DNA from: JACIYW01 sp014359745
GTDB taxonomy: Bacteria; Pseudomonadota; Alphaproteobacteria; Rhodobacterales; Rhodobacteraceae
Direction of reading: 5' to 3'
DNA: 64,000 nt
Assembly: GCA_050433985.1 (NCBI GenBank)
Contig: JBNPWE010000002.1
Coordinates: 124,001-188,000, forward strand
Below the pieces are notes generated by a model. It made no database searches. It saw nothing but the letters and a program-made list of their open reading frames with translations, and was not told the origin of the DNA. Each line of letters begins with the position of its first letter. The first letter of the stretch is position 1. The position numbers and the translations under genes were made by a program. Positions 1-8,862 of the stretch are shown in pieces.

Positions 1-1191
1 GCATCGCGCGGCCACCATGCTGATGTGGGCGGCACCGCGCCCGGATCGATGACACCGCTTGCCACCACGGTGGATGAAGAAGGCGTGCTGATCGACAATT
101 TCCGCCTTGTCGATCGGGGCACCTTTCAGGAGGCGGCGCTGATCGACCTGCTGACCAACCACCCCTGGCCTTGCCGCAATGTCGCGGCCAATGTCGCCGA
201 CCTCAAGGCCCAGATCGCCGCCAATGCGCGCGGCATCAGTGAGTTGCGCAAGATGGTGGCGAATTTCGGTCTCGACGTCGTACAGGCCTATATGGCCCAT
301 GTGCAGGACAATGCCGCCGAGGCGGTGGCGCGCCTGCTGGAACGGCTTCCCGACGGGGAATACACCTATCCCACCGACACCGGACAGGTGATCAGGGTCA
401 GGATCACGGTTGACCGCGCGGCGCGGCAGGCGGTGGTGGATTTCACCGGCACCTCGCCTACTGCGGCCAACAATTTCAACGCCCCCGAACCGGTGACGCG
501 CGCGGCCGTGCTTTACTGCTTTCGGGTGATGGTCGAATCGCCCATTCCGATGAACGCGGGCTGCCTGCGCCCGATCCGCATCATCGTGCCCGAAGGCTCG
601 ATGCTTGCGCCGCGCTATCCGGCGGCGGTGGTGGCGGGCAATGTCGAAACCTCGCAACATGTCACCAACGCGATCTTTGGCGCGATGGGGGCAATCGCGA
701 ATTCACAGGGCACCATGAACAACCTGACCTTTGGCAATGCCGAATTCCAGTATTATGAAACCATCTGTTCGGGATCGCCCGCCGGGCGGTTCAACGATGG
801 CACCGGCTTTGCGGGCACCTCGGGCGTGCATGTTCACATGACCAATTCGCGCCTGACCGACCCCGAGATACTGGAACTGCGCTTTCCCGTCCTGCTGGAA
901 AATTTCGCGCTGCGCCCCGGTTCGGGCGGAAAGGGCGCGTTTGACGCGGGCGACGGCACCACCCGCACCATCCGTTTCCTGCAAGACATGGATTGCGCCA
1001 TCCTCGCCTCGCACCGGGGCCGCCCGCCGCAGGGCCTGACGGGCGGCGGCCATGGCGAGGTTGGCCGCACCGAAGTGCGCCGCCTTGACGGCACCACCCA
1101 AACCCTTGCCGCCTGCGCCCAGACCGCCATCGCCGCGGGCGAGGCCGTCACCGTGATCACCCCCACCGCCGGCGGTTTTGGCAAGGCCTGA
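1..1191 (+). CDS. Hydantoinase B / 5-oxoprolinase type subunit, C-terminal part (5' truncated by window edge)
   Basis: The reading frame is open from base 1 to the TGA at 1189-1191, giving 396 visible residues. The first visible residues (SRGHHADVGGTAPGSM) match the conserved HyuB/5-oxoprolinase signature, so the true start lies upstream of the window. Family members form the B subunit (or the C-terminal half of fused OplA) of ATP-dependent N-methylhydantoinase, 5-oxoprolinase or acetophenone-carboxylase-like enzymes and act in the cytoplasm. A glycine-rich C-terminal region (RPGSGGKGAFDAGDG) typical of the family is present. The substrate cannot be told from this part, and the partner HyuA gene would be outside the window. 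The next gene is a LysE-type exporter 74 bases downstream on the same strand. Confidence 0.88.
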   Translation, partial: ASRGHHADVGGTAPGSMTPLATTVDEEGVLIDNFRLVDRGTFQEAALIDLLTNHPWPCRNVAANVADLKAQIAANARGISELRKMVANFGLDVVQAYMAHVQDNAAEAVARLLERLPDGEYTYPTDTGQVIRVRITVDRAARQAVVDFTGTSPTAANNFNAPEPVTRAAVLYCFRVMVESPIPMNAGCLRPIRIIVPEGSMLAPRYPAAVVAGNVETSQHVTNAIFGAMGAIANSQGTMNNLTFGNAEFQYYETICSGSPAGRFNDGTGFAGTSGVHVHMTNSRLTDPEILELRFPVLLENFALRPGSGGKGAFDAGDGTTRTIRFLQDMDCAILASHRGRPPQGLTGGGHGEVGRTEVRRLDGTTQTLAACAQTAIAAGEAVTVITPTAGGFGKA

Positions 1192-1197
1192 TCCTTG

Positions 1198-1235
1198 CCC
1201 ATCCTCTCGACAAAAATACTCCCGCCGGAGGCACC
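1198..1235 (-). repeat. Dispersed intergenic element, copy A (divergent, GC-hairpin variant)
   Basis: On the minus strand it reads GCCTCCGGCGGGAGTATTT, then TTGTCGAGAGGATGGG. A short CTCC/GGAG hairpin precedes a T-rich stretch. It belongs to the same family as the copies near 11.3, 28.6, 37.7, 42.6, 53.1 and 60.7 kb. It is the only copy that is not directly 3' of a gene transcribed in its own orientation: it lies between two plus-strand genes. Confidence 0.7.
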
Positions 1236-1265
1236 CGGCCCCTCCACCCGCACCACCCGGATCTC

Positions 1266-1877
1266 ATGCCCGTCTTCGCGCCTGCCTTCGCCCCCGCGTT
1301 CTTCTTCAGCCTGTCGCTGATTGCCGCGATCGGCGCGCAGAACGCCTTTGTGCTGCGTCAGGGCCTGCGGCGCGAACATGTGCTGGTGGTGGTGCTGATC
1401 TGTGCCGGGTCGGATGCGGTGCTGATCGGGGCCGGGGTGGCGGGGTTTGGCACGCTTGCCGGTGCCGCACCATGGCTGTCGAACGCCATGCGCTATGCGG
1501 GTGCGGCGTTTCTGGTCGCTTATGGCGCGCGCGCGTTTCTCGCCGCGTGGCGGGGCGGCGCGGTTCTGGCGGCGGGGGCGGGTGGCGCATCGCGGATCGG
1601 CACGGTGATTGCGACCTGCCTGGCGCTGACCTGGCTGAACCCGCATGTCTATCTGGATACGGTGGTGTTGATGGGCGCGGTTTCGGCGCGTTATCCGGGG
1701 CAGGGTGCGGTGTTCTGGCTGGGGGCGACTGCCGCCTCGTTCACGTTCTTTTTCTGCTTGGGTTTCGGGGCACGGCTGCTCGCGCCGGTCTTTGCGCGAC
1801 CGGTGGCGTGGCGCTGGCTTGATGCGGGGGTGGGGGTGGTGATGTGGGCGATCGCGGCCCTGCTTTTGCGTGGGTAG
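1266..1877 (+). CDS. LysE/ArgO family amino-acid exporter
   Basis: This 203-residue, strongly hydrophobic protein has the length and about six membrane segments of the LysE/ArgO/RhtB superfamily. The family hallmark near the N terminus (IGAQNAFVLRQG) and the second motif (TWLNPHVYLDTVVLMG, about residues 119-134) are closest to the LysE/ArgO branch, which exports basic amino acids such as lysine or arginine across the inner membrane. Start ATG 1266 was chosen because it opens directly into the first membrane segment. It follows the hydantoinase subunit and faces aroQ tail-to-tail. No LysG/ArgP-type regulator is next to it. The substrate is inferred from the subfamily only. Confidence 0.88.
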   Translation: MPVFAPAFAPAFFFSLSLIAAIGAQNAFVLRQGLRREHVLVVVLICAGSDAVLIGAGVAGFGTLAGAAPWLSNAMRYAGAAFLVAYGARAFLAAWRGGAVLAAGAGGASRIGTVIATCLALTWLNPHVYLDTVVLMGAVSARYPGQGAVFWLGATAASFTFFFCLGFGARLLAPVFARPVAWRWLDAGVGVVMWAIAALLLRG

Positions 1878-1894
1878 CGCCGTGTTGCGCCCGA

Positions 1895-2338
1895 TCAGCC
1901 CCGCACCAGCAGCGTGGCCATGCGGCGCAGCGCCAGCGCATAACCTTCCACACCAAGCCCCGCGATCACCCCGTCGGCGCGCAGGCTGACATAGGAATGA
2001 TGGCGAAACGCTTCGCGTTTGTGGACGTTCGAGATGTGCACCTCGATCACCGGGCCGTCGAATGCGTTCAGCGCGTCAAGGATGGCGACGGATGTGTGGG
2101 TAAAGGCGGCGGGGTTGATGATGATGCCCTGTGCGGCCTGCCGGGCGGTGTGGATCTGATCGATGATCACGCCTTCATGGTTCGACTGGAACAGCGCCAC
2201 GTTCAACCCAAGGGTCTGCGCCAGGGTCGTGCAGCGCTGCGCCACGTCGTCCAGCGTGTCGGCGCCATAGATTTCCGGTTCGCGCTGGCCCAGCAGGTTC
2301 AGGTTGGGGCCGTTGAGGATATGTACCGTGACGCTCAT
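1895..2338 (-). CDS. aroQ: Type II 3-dehydroquinate dehydratase
   Basis: This 147-residue protein is the usual size for the small dodecameric type II dehydroquinase, which converts 3-dehydroquinate to 3-dehydroshikimate in the cytoplasmic shikimate pathway. The N-terminal signature HILNGPNLNLLGQREPEIYG carries the catalytic Tyr and Arg of the lid loop. The motifs NHEG, NPAAFTHTSVAI and EVHISN follow in order and form the substrate pocket. The neighbour upstream on the other side, 66 bases away on the same strand, is gamma-glutamyltransferase. The accBC genes often found after aroQ in relatives are absent here. LysE converges on its 3' end. Confidence 0.95.
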   Translation of the reverse strand: MSVTVHILNGPNLNLLGQREPEIYGADTLDDVAQRCTTLAQTLGLNVALFQSNHEGVIIDQIHTARQAAQGIIINPAAFTHTSVAILDALNAFDGPVIEVHISNVHKREAFRHHSYVSLRADGVIAGLGVEGYALALRRMATLLVRG

Positions 2339-2404
2339 GATCGGCCTTTCAAGCTGAAGGGGGGCAGGGCGGAACGGCCCGCGTGCGCCCTTGGTTATTT
2401 CACG

Positions 2405-3985
2405 TCAATAGCCGATTGCGCAACCGTCCTTGCGCGGGTCGGACGCGCCGGTCAGCACACCGCGCGCGTGATCGATCCAGATCGCCTGCGCGCCGCCGAT
2501 GGCCAGATCAGGAACGCTGACCTTGTGGCCAAGTGCAGCCAGCGCCGCGCGCACCTTCGGGGCATAGCCGCGTTCCGTCTGAAGCGCGCCCGCAAAGGCA
2601 AAGCTGCGCGGCGCGTCGATGGCGGTTTGCAGATCCATCCCGTAATCCAGCAGGTTGGTGATCAGCCGCGCGTGGCCGCAGGCCTGATAGGCACCGCCCA
2701 TCACCCCGAAGGGCATGACAACCCGCCCGCCCTGGCGCAGCATCGCCGGAATGATGGTGTGCATCGGACGCTTGCCGCCCATTGCCTCGTTCGGGTGGCC
2801 TTTGGTCAGGGTAAAGCCCGCGCCGCGGTTCTGGAACAGCAGGCCGAAGCGATCCGACGCGATGCCGCTGCCAAACGCGTGAAACAGCGAATGGATCAAT
2901 GATATCGCCATGCCGTCGGCATCGACCACGGTGATACAGACCGTGTCGCGGTGCACGGCCTCAATGCCCGGTGCGGGCAGGGTCAGCACCCGGCCGGGAT
3001 CGATCAGCGCGGCCAGACCGGCGGCGGTTTCCATCGATTGCAGGTGATCAAGGCGGGTCACATGGCCGGGGTCGGCCACGAAACGGTCGCGCGCGTCATA
3101 GGCCAGCTTGGCCGCCTCGGCTTCCAAATGCGCGCGCGCGGAACCCAGCGGATCAAGGGTGCCAAGATCGAAATGCGACAGGATGTTCAGCATCAGGTTA
3201 GCGATGATCCCCTGACCGTTGGGCGGGTGCTCGATCAGTTCGAAATCCTTGTAGGGGCTGTGCACCGGGGTGTCATAGGTGCTTTTGGTGGCGGCAAGAT
3301 CATCGGCGGTATGGGTGCCGCCCAGCGCCCGCAGGGACGACAGGATGTCATCGGCGACCTCTCCTTCATAAAACCCGGCGCGGCCCTTGGCGGCGATCCG
3401 GCGCAGAACCTCTGCCAGACCGGGGGCGCGGAACAGATCGCCAACACCGGGGGCCGCGCCCGCGTGCAGGAAGCGGTCGCGCGCCGCACCTTGCAGGGTT
3501 CTGGCGTGACAGGCCCAGTGATGCGCCACGCGCGGGGCCACCGGCACGCCCGCTTCGGCGCAAGCGATGGCGGGGGCCAGGATCGCCTCAAGCCCCAGCA
3601 GGCCCCAATCTTCGGACAGGCGGCAAAAGGCATCGACGGCACCGGGCAGGGTGACCGATTCAACCGCGCCCAACGGGATCGTCGCCAGGCCGCGCGCCCG
3701 CAGATCGGCCGCGTCAAGGCCCATGGGCGCCCGCCCCGACCCGTTGAGCGCCACCACCCGTTCATCCCCCGCCGGTTTGACCAGCGCGAATGTGTCGCCG
3801 CCCAGCCCGCACATATGCGGCTCGCACACCGAAAGCGCGACCGCGCCCGCGATCGCGGCATCTACCGCATTGCCGCCGTCCTGCAGGATACGCAGCGCGA
3901 TCTGCGCGGCAATCGGATGCGAGGTGGCAACCATCGCCCCGGTCGCCAGAACAGCCGAGCGGCCGGGCAGTTGGAAATCACGCAT
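2405..3985 (-). CDS. Gamma-glutamyltransferase family protein
   Basis: The protein is 526 residues from ATG 3985, preceded by AAGGATCGAAC as ribosome binding site. A longer open frame upstream to 4321 has repetitive, non-family sequence and is rejected. It is an Ntn-hydrolase of the GGT/cephalosporin-acylase family, made as one chain that self-cleaves before the catalytic Thr, here Thr348 in RDTVCITVVD. Family features ahead of it are ATGAMVATSHPIA, GGNAVDAA and CGLGGDTF. Behind it are HSLFHAFGSG and GGKRPMHTIIP. No signal peptide is evident, so a cytoplasmic or atypical location is likely. Such alphaproteobacterial members may act on gamma-glutamyl compounds or acylamides rather than glutathione. 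Confidence 0.88.
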   Translation of the reverse strand: MRDFQLPGRSAVLATGAMVATSHPIAAQIALRILQDGGNAVDAAIAGAVALSVCEPHMCGLGGDTFALVKPAGDERVVALNGSGRAPMGLDAADLRARGLATIPLGAVESVTLPGAVDAFCRLSEDWGLLGLEAILAPAIACAEAGVPVAPRVAHHWACHARTLQGAARDRFLHAGAAPGVGDLFRAPGLAEVLRRIAAKGRAGFYEGEVADDILSSLRALGGTHTADDLAATKSTYDTPVHSPYKDFELIEHPPNGQGIIANLMLNILSHFDLGTLDPLGSARAHLEAEAAKLAYDARDRFVADPGHVTRLDHLQSMETAAGLAALIDPGRVLTLPAPGIEAVHRDTVCITVVDADGMAISLIHSLFHAFGSGIASDRFGLLFQNRGAGFTLTKGHPNEAMGGKRPMHTIIPAMLRQGGRVVMPFGVMGGAYQACGHARLITNLLDYGMDLQTAIDAPRSFAFAGALQTERGYAPKVRAALAALGHKVSVPDLAIGGAQAIWIDHARGVLTGASDPRKDGCAIGY

Positions 3986-4232
3986 GTTCGATCCTTGTCG
4001 TTGCGGCGGTGATGCGGCCCTGTGGCGGAACGGCGCGGGGCCGGTCAGTCGCATGAAAAGCATGGCCGGGCACCCGGCGCAACCACAAGGCGCAACAGCA
4101 TGAAAGCCCCGACAGCAAGCCCCCGCGCCCGACCGGTTTGCCGGGGATGCCGATCTGGCGGGTGCCGGGATGTTCGGCATGAACATGGGAATGAGGGCGC
4201 CGACGCCCGAAGCCCGGTTCTCGACGCCCACG

Positions 4233-4262
4233 CACAGATTTGGCGCACACAGATTTGGCGCG
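4233..4262 (+). repeat. Two tandem 15-bp direct repeats
   Basis: CACAGATTTGGCGCA is followed directly by CACAGATTTGGCGCG, with a decayed third unit after it. The repeat lies in the 836-base stretch between the ggt start and fhs, 250 bases upstream of ggt. A second short duplication (AAGTGCCCGA twice) is at about 4338-4360. No function can be assigned. Confidence 0.75.
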
Positions 4263-4429
4263 AAAAGATTTGAATTGACCGGCCTGTCGCCGATTGTAAG
4301 GTACGCAACACGCCGGTGCACAGGCTACGGATCACCCAAAGTGCCCGAAAAGTGCCCGATCCTGGGGGGTTTCTTGAATTTCGGTGACAAGCTTAACCCG
4401 ATAACGCAAAGCTTTACCTTGAAGGATAG

Positions 4430-4793
4430 AGGTGGTCCTTATTTTTCGACCAGTATTCCGACGGAAAGGTCTGTGAGAACGTCGCGCAATGCGCGGGCGG
4501 GGCGGCCTCGACCACCGGGTTTCCGGATGGCGCGGCGCTGGTGACCTGTGCGCAGATCGGCGATTTTGCCACCCCCAAGGCGGGTCTGCCCCCATCAACG
4601 AGATGTTCGACGCCGTTGAGGCATGGACCATGACCAAAACCAGGTTCGACGTGTTGGAAATCTGCAACCCGCATGATATCCCGCCGACCCGATCCTGAGC
4701 ATGAAGGAAATCGTCGAGGCAGAGCGCGATGTGCCGACCCATGGCGCGTTTCAATACGGCCGGATAAGGGCCGGACAGTTCCCCGGTTCCTGA
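4430..4793 (+). pseudogene. Frame-broken remnant of an unidentified protein gene
   Basis: Protein-like sequence runs through three successive plus-strand frames without a start. First, from 4430: FFDQYSDGKVCENVAQC and GFPDGAALVTCAQIGDFATPK. Then, after about 4590, one frame earlier: FDAVEAWTMTKTRFDVLEIC. From about 4686, shifted again: DPILSMKEIVEAERDVP, ending at TGA 4791-4793. The joined peptide would be about 115 residues, with two frameshifts. No family is recognised. The two frame changes and lack of a start suggest a decayed gene or 3' fragment. Its end lies 28 bases before fhs, so it could once have been cotranscribed with fhs. The opposite-strand open frames here look like shadows. 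Confidence 0.45.
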
Positions 4794-4821
4794 AACAGAA
4801 ATACCCCGAAAGGCTTACCCA

Positions 4822-6489
4822 ATGTCGGATATCGAAATCGCCCGCAAGGCCAACAAGAAACCCATTCAGGAAATCGGGGCAACGCTTGGTATTCCGGCCG
4901 AACATCTGTTGCCCTATGGGCATGACAAGGCCAAGATATCGGAAACATTCATCAAATCTCTGGCGGGCAACAAGAACGGCCATCTGGTTCTGGTGACGGC
5001 GATCAACCCGACCCCGGCGGGCGAAGGCAAGACCACCACCACCGTGGGCCTTGGCGACGGGCTGAATGCCATCGGCAAGAAAACCGCGATCTGTATCCGC
5101 GAGGCCAGCCTTGGCCCGAATTTCGGCATGAAGGGCGGCGCGGCCGGGGGCGGCATGTCGCAAGTGGTGCCGATGGAGGATATGAACCTTCACTTCACCG
5201 GCGATTTCCACGCGATCACCAGCGCGCATAACCTGCTGGCGGCGATGCTGGACAACCACATCTACTGGGGCAATGCGCTGGATATCGACATCCGCCGCAT
5301 CCCCTATCGCCGGGTGATGGACATGAACGACCGGGCGCTGCGCGAGATCGTGTGCAATCTGGGCGGCGTTGCCAACGGTTTTCCGCGCGAAACCGGGTTC
5401 GATATCACCGTGGCCTCCGAGGTGATGGCGATCCTGTGCCTTGCCACCGATCTGGCCGATCTGGAACGGCGGCTGGGCGATATCATCGTCGCCTACCGGC
5501 GCGACCGCTCGCCGGTCCGTGCGCGCGATCTCAAGGCCGACGGGGCGATGACGGTGCTTTTGCAACAGGCGATGCAACCCAACATCGTGCAGACACTGGA
5601 AAACAACCCCGCCTTCGTGCATGGCGGGCCGTTCGCCAATATCGCCCATGGCTGCAATTCGGTGATCGCCACCACGACGGCGCTGAAACTGGCCGATTAT
5701 GTGGTGACAGAGGCGGGATTCGGCGCCGATCTGGGGGCAGAGAAGTTCTTTGATATCAAGTGCCGCAAGGCCGGCCTTGCGCCCGAGGCGGTGGTGCTGG
5801 TCGCCACGGTGCGCGCGATGAAGATGAACGGCGGCATCGCCAAGGCCGATCTGGGTTCCGAAGACGTTGGCGCGGTGCAAAAGGGCTGCGCCAACCTTGG
5901 CCAGCACATCGAGAACATCAAGAAATTCGGCGTGCCGGTGGTGGTGGCGATCAACCATTTCGTCACCGATACCGATGCCGAGGTGCAGACGATCAAGGAT
6001 TTCGTCGCCACCCAGGGGGCCGAGGCGGTGCTGTGCACACATTGGGCCAACGGTTCGGCGGGGATAGCGGATCTCTCCCACAAGGTCGTGGCGCTGGTTG
6101 AAGGTGGATCGGCCAGGTTTGCGCCGCTTTATCCCGATGACATGGGCCTGTTCCAGAAGATCGAAACCATCGCGCGGGAAATCTATCGCGCGGATGAGGT
6201 GCTGGCCGACAAGAAGATCCGCGATCAGCTTAAAACCTGGGAAGAGCAGGGCTATGGCAACCTGCCGATCTGTGTGGCCAAGACGCAATATTCCTTTACC
6301 ACCGATCCCAACCGGCGCGGTGCGCCGCGCCGCCACTCTGTGCCGGTGCGCGAGGTGCGGCTTTCGGCGGGCGCGGGGTTTGTGGTGGTGATCTGCGGGG
6401 ATGTCATGACCATGCCGGGGCTGCCGCGGGTTCCGTCGGCAGAGTTCATTCGCATCAACGAAGACGGTGTTATCGACGGGCTTTTCTAG
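4822..6489 (+). CDS. fhs: Formate-tetrahydrofolate ligase
   Basis: This 555-residue cytoplasmic enzyme is full length for the family (about 555-560). It makes 10-formyl-tetrahydrofolate from formate, THF and ATP, feeding one-carbon metabolism. The P-loop is TPAGEGKTTTTVGLGD (about residues 64-79), followed by the second signature EASLGPNFGMKGGAAGGG. Start ATG 4822 is preceded by GAAAGGCTTACCCA. In marine and methylotrophic Rhodobacterales Fhs often supports oxidation of methyl groups or formaldehyde, usually next to folD. No folD is found here. The upstream gene is decayed and about 600 bases without a convincing gene follow. Confidence 0.97.
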   Translation: MSDIEIARKANKKPIQEIGATLGIPAEHLLPYGHDKAKISETFIKSLAGNKNGHLVLVTAINPTPAGEGKTTTTVGLGDGLNAIGKKTAICIREASLGPNFGMKGGAAGGGMSQVVPMEDMNLHFTGDFHAITSAHNLLAAMLDNHIYWGNALDIDIRRIPYRRVMDMNDRALREIVCNLGGVANGFPRETGFDITVASEVMAILCLATDLADLERRLGDIIVAYRRDRSPVRARDLKADGAMTVLLQQAMQPNIVQTLENNPAFVHGGPFANIAHGCNSVIATTTALKLADYVVTEAGFGADLGAEKFFDIKCRKAGLAPEAVVLVATVRAMKMNGGIAKADLGSEDVGAVQKGCANLGQHIENIKKFGVPVVVAINHFVTDTDAEVQTIKDFVATQGAEAVLCTHWANGSAGIADLSHKVVALVEGGSARFAPLYPDDMGLFQKIETIAREIYRADEVLADKKIRDQLKTWEEQGYGNLPICVAKTQYSFTTDPNRRGAPRRHSVPVREVRLSAGAGFVVVICGDVMTMPGLPRVPSAEFIRINEDGVIDGLF

Positions 6490-7101
6490 GATTGCCGTTT
6501 ACCGGGGCGTTCATGTGCGGGACCGCTGTTACAGGGGGCGGAAATGCGGTGATCCGCAGGGGGCTGGCGCCCGTCCGTGGCGGGGCATGGGGCAGGGCAT
6601 GGGGCAGGGCATGGGGCGGCCCGTTGCGCCATGGGCCATCGTTGGCGGGTGGTTTTGGGCGCGGCCGGGCGGGGCGATACCTGTGGACGGCTGCCAGATG
6701 GGCGGGATCGCGCCGCCGACCTCACCCGTTTGCGCGCCCTGTGTCACGGATTTCGGGGCGAAAGCTGGCACCATCCGCGATGTGGTGGCGGCTGCGCAAG
6801 GCGTCGGCGACGGATCGGGATATTGAAGCGTTCTCTTCTTAACCATATGATAAACATCATTAATATCCCCTGCGCCACGGGACTTTGTCGCCATTGGCGT
6901 TTTCCGGCGATCAATGCCGTTGTGTTTGAAATGCATTCCCGACAAAGCGCTAAATCTAGCGCGCGTGGGCCTGATGGCTGACAATATGTGACAACAATGT
7001 GATGTGCTTTTCCGGCACAATTCATGGCATTCGAGGGGTCAAGGTCGCCCGAGGTGTAAGGCCGGGCTGGCGACGACGGATCGAGAAAGCAGAGGTGTCA
7101 G
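6490..7101. other. 612-base stretch without a supported gene; holds a tandem repeat and an AT-richer leader
   Basis: Open frames here lack ribosome binding sites and protein-like composition, and are rejected. The left part is very G-rich on the plus strand and includes the 12-bp repeat at 6583-6618. From about 6840 the base composition becomes AT-richer (TTAACCATATGATAAACATC), a likely promoter region for the acyl-AMP ligase operon that starts at 7102. TTAACCATATGATAA resembles half of a CtrA-type TTAA-N7-TTAA site but is not a full match. No -35/-10 pair of good quality was recognised. Confidence 0.6.
6583..6618 (+). repeat. Three tandem 12-bp units (GGGCATGGGGCA)
   Basis: Three adjacent copies of GGGCATGGGGCA occur; the last ends in G instead of A. 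They lie in the gene-free stretch after fhs. The plus strand is G-rich, so G-quadruplex formation is possible, but this is inference. Confidence 0.85.
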
Positions 7102-8862
7102 ATGACGAAACCAACCGCAACCGCAAGTGGTTTGCCATATCGTCGTGGAACCTTTTCCACCCTGGTCGAGGCGTTGGATTACGCGGCGACCGGCCAATGT
7201 GGTCTGAACTTCTATGGCGCTGACGCGGGTCTGATCGCGTCGCTGCCCTATGCGACGCTGCGCGAACGCGCCATTTCGCTGGCCGGGCGGCTGGCGGCGG
7301 TGTATCCGCGGCTGTCGCGCATCGGGCTGGTCGCGGAAACCTCGCAAGACTTCGTGACGGCCTTCATGGCCTGCCAATATGCCGGCCTCGTGCCCGCGCC
7401 GCTGACGCTGCCCGCGGCTTTTGGCGGCAAGGAAGCCTATGAATGGCAGGTGTCGCGCATGGCCCAGACCGCCGATCTGGCCGCCGTCATGGCCCCCGAA
7501 GACCTGCGCGCGGTGCTGGAACGGGCGCTGGCGGCGCTTGACATACCGGTGATCGCACTTAACGGCGATGATCTGCCCGATGCCGTGGTTCCCACCATCG
7601 CGAATGGGGTGGGTGATCCGGCCTATATCCAGTTTTCATCGGGCAGCACCAGCGCGCCCAAGGGCATCTATGCCACCCAGGCCAGCGTTTCGGCCAATTG
7701 CCACGCTATCATCAACGAGGGGCTTGATATCCGCCCGACCGATCGGGGCGCGTCCTGGCTGCCGCTTTATCATGACATGGGCATGGTCGGCTTTTTCATG
7801 GTGCCGCTTTATGCGCAGATTTCGGTTGATTACATGTCGCCGACCTCTTTTGCACGGCGGTCGATGTCATGGCTGAAACTGATCAGCGAAAACCGCAACA
7901 CGATCGTTTACAGCCCCAGCTTCGGGTATGAGCTGTGCGCGCGGCGCTATCGCGGCGAAGAGCTGGATCTTTCCTGTGTGCGCACGGCGGGCATTGGCGG
8001 CGACATGGTGCGTCACGAGGCGCTGGAGGCGTTTTGCAACACCTTCGCGCCGATGGGCTTTGATCCCGCGACGCTGTTGCCCAGCTATGGCCTGGCAGAG
8101 GTGACGCTGGCCGTTTCCTTTGCGCCGATTGGCAGCGGGCTGCGGCTGGACCGGGTCGATACCGCGCGGATGCAGACGACGGGTCAGGCGGTGCCGGAAT
8201 CGCCCCGATCCAAATCGGATCAGGTACGCACATTCGTGTCTTGCGGCCGTCCGGTGCCGTCGCTGGATGTGCGGATCGTGGATCAGGACGGCCAGAGCCT
8301 GCCCGACCGCCAGATCGGCCGCATCATCCTGAAGGGCCCCAGCGTCGCCTCGGGCTATTTCCGCGCCGACGAGGATCTTATCCCGCTGACCGATGCCGAT
8401 GGCTGGCTGGAAACCGGCGATCTGGGCTATTGGCTGGACGGCGAGATGGTGATCACCGGCCGTTCGAAGGATCTGATCCTGTGGAATGGCCGCAACATCT
8501 GGCCGCAGGATATCGAATGGGTGGCCGAACATGCCGGCGGCAAGAATATCTCGGGGGCTGCGGCCTTTGAAATTCAGGATACCGATGGCATGACCCGGAT
8601 CGTGTTGCTGGCCGAATGCTGGTCGCGCGATGAACCGACCCGCCAGCAGTTGATCCGCGACATCACCGCCGCGACCCGCGCCGCGACCGGCGCGCCGGTA
8701 TCGGTGGAACTGGTCGGCGTGCGGTCGCTGCCGATGACCAGTTCGGGCAAGCTCAGCCGCGCGGCGGCGCGGGCGCGGTTCCTTGCGGGGGGCTATGCGG
8801 GCGTGGGCGACGCTGTGGCTGACGGGCCGGTTGCCGTGGCGGCCCCCGTTCGGGGTGCTTGA
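7102..8862 (+). CDS. Fatty acyl-AMP ligase / acyl-ACP synthetase of the sphingolipid locus
   Basis: This 586-residue ANL-superfamily adenylating enzyme has the fatty-acyl-AMP-ligase layout. The ATP loop is YIQFSSGSTSAPKGI (residues 175-189), then SYGLAEVTLAVSF, TGDLGYW, and the C-terminal lysine region SSGKLSR. It should activate a fatty acid as acyl-AMP and pass it to the small acyl carrier protein encoded two genes downstream. Caulobacter has a comparable acyl-ACP synthetase (AasR) next to spt and acpR. It is the first gene of a tight operon: cerR starts before or at its stop, then acp and spt. ATG 7102 has the upstream AGAGGTGTCAG. The location is cytoplasmic. Confidence 0.85.
   Translation: MTKPTATASGLPYRRGTFSTLVEALDYAATGQCGLNFYGADAGLIASLPYATLRERAISLAGRLAAVYPRLSRIGLVAETSQDFVTAFMACQYAGLVPAPLTLPAAFGGKEAYEWQVSRMAQTADLAAVMAPEDLRAVLERALAALDIPVIALNGDDLPDAVVPTIANGVGDPAYIQFSSGSTSAPKGIYATQASVSANCHAIINEGLDIRPTDRGASWLPLYHDMGMVGFFMVPLYAQISVDYMSPTSFARRSMSWLKLISENRNTIVYSPSFGYELCARRYRGEELDLSCVRTAGIGGDMVRHEALEAFCNTFAPMGFDPATLLPSYGLAEVTLAVSFAPIGSGLRLDRVDTARMQTTGQAVPESPRSKSDQVRTFVSCGRPVPSLDVRIVDQDGQSLPDRQIGRIILKGPSVASGYFRADEDLIPLTDADGWLETGDLGYWLDGEMVITGRSKDLILWNGRNIWPQDIEWVAEHAGGKNISGAAAFEIQDTDGMTRIVLLAECWSRDEPTRQQLIRDITAATRAATGAPVSVELVGVRSLPMTSSGKLSRAAARARFLAGGYAGVGDAVADGPVAVAAPVRGA

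Noticed and set aside
3986..4321. N-terminal extension of gamma-glutamyltransferase to 4321
   Set aside because: The added residues include repeat-encoded NLCAPNLC and have no family match; ATG 3985 has a good ribosome binding site.
4414..6336. 640-codon minus-strand open frame opposite fhs
   Set aside because: It mirrors the well-supported fhs gene; the composition (rich in His, Arg, Gly) is that of a GC-rich antisense shadow.
6492..6842. Small plus-strand ORFs after fhs (e.g. MPFTGAFMCGTAV...)
   Set aside because: No ribosome binding site, low-complexity WGRAWGRAW from the tandem repeat, no recognisable family.
6842..6870. CtrA binding site before the acyl-AMP ligase operon
   Set aside because: TTAACCATATGATAA matches only one half plus part of the other; too weak to call.
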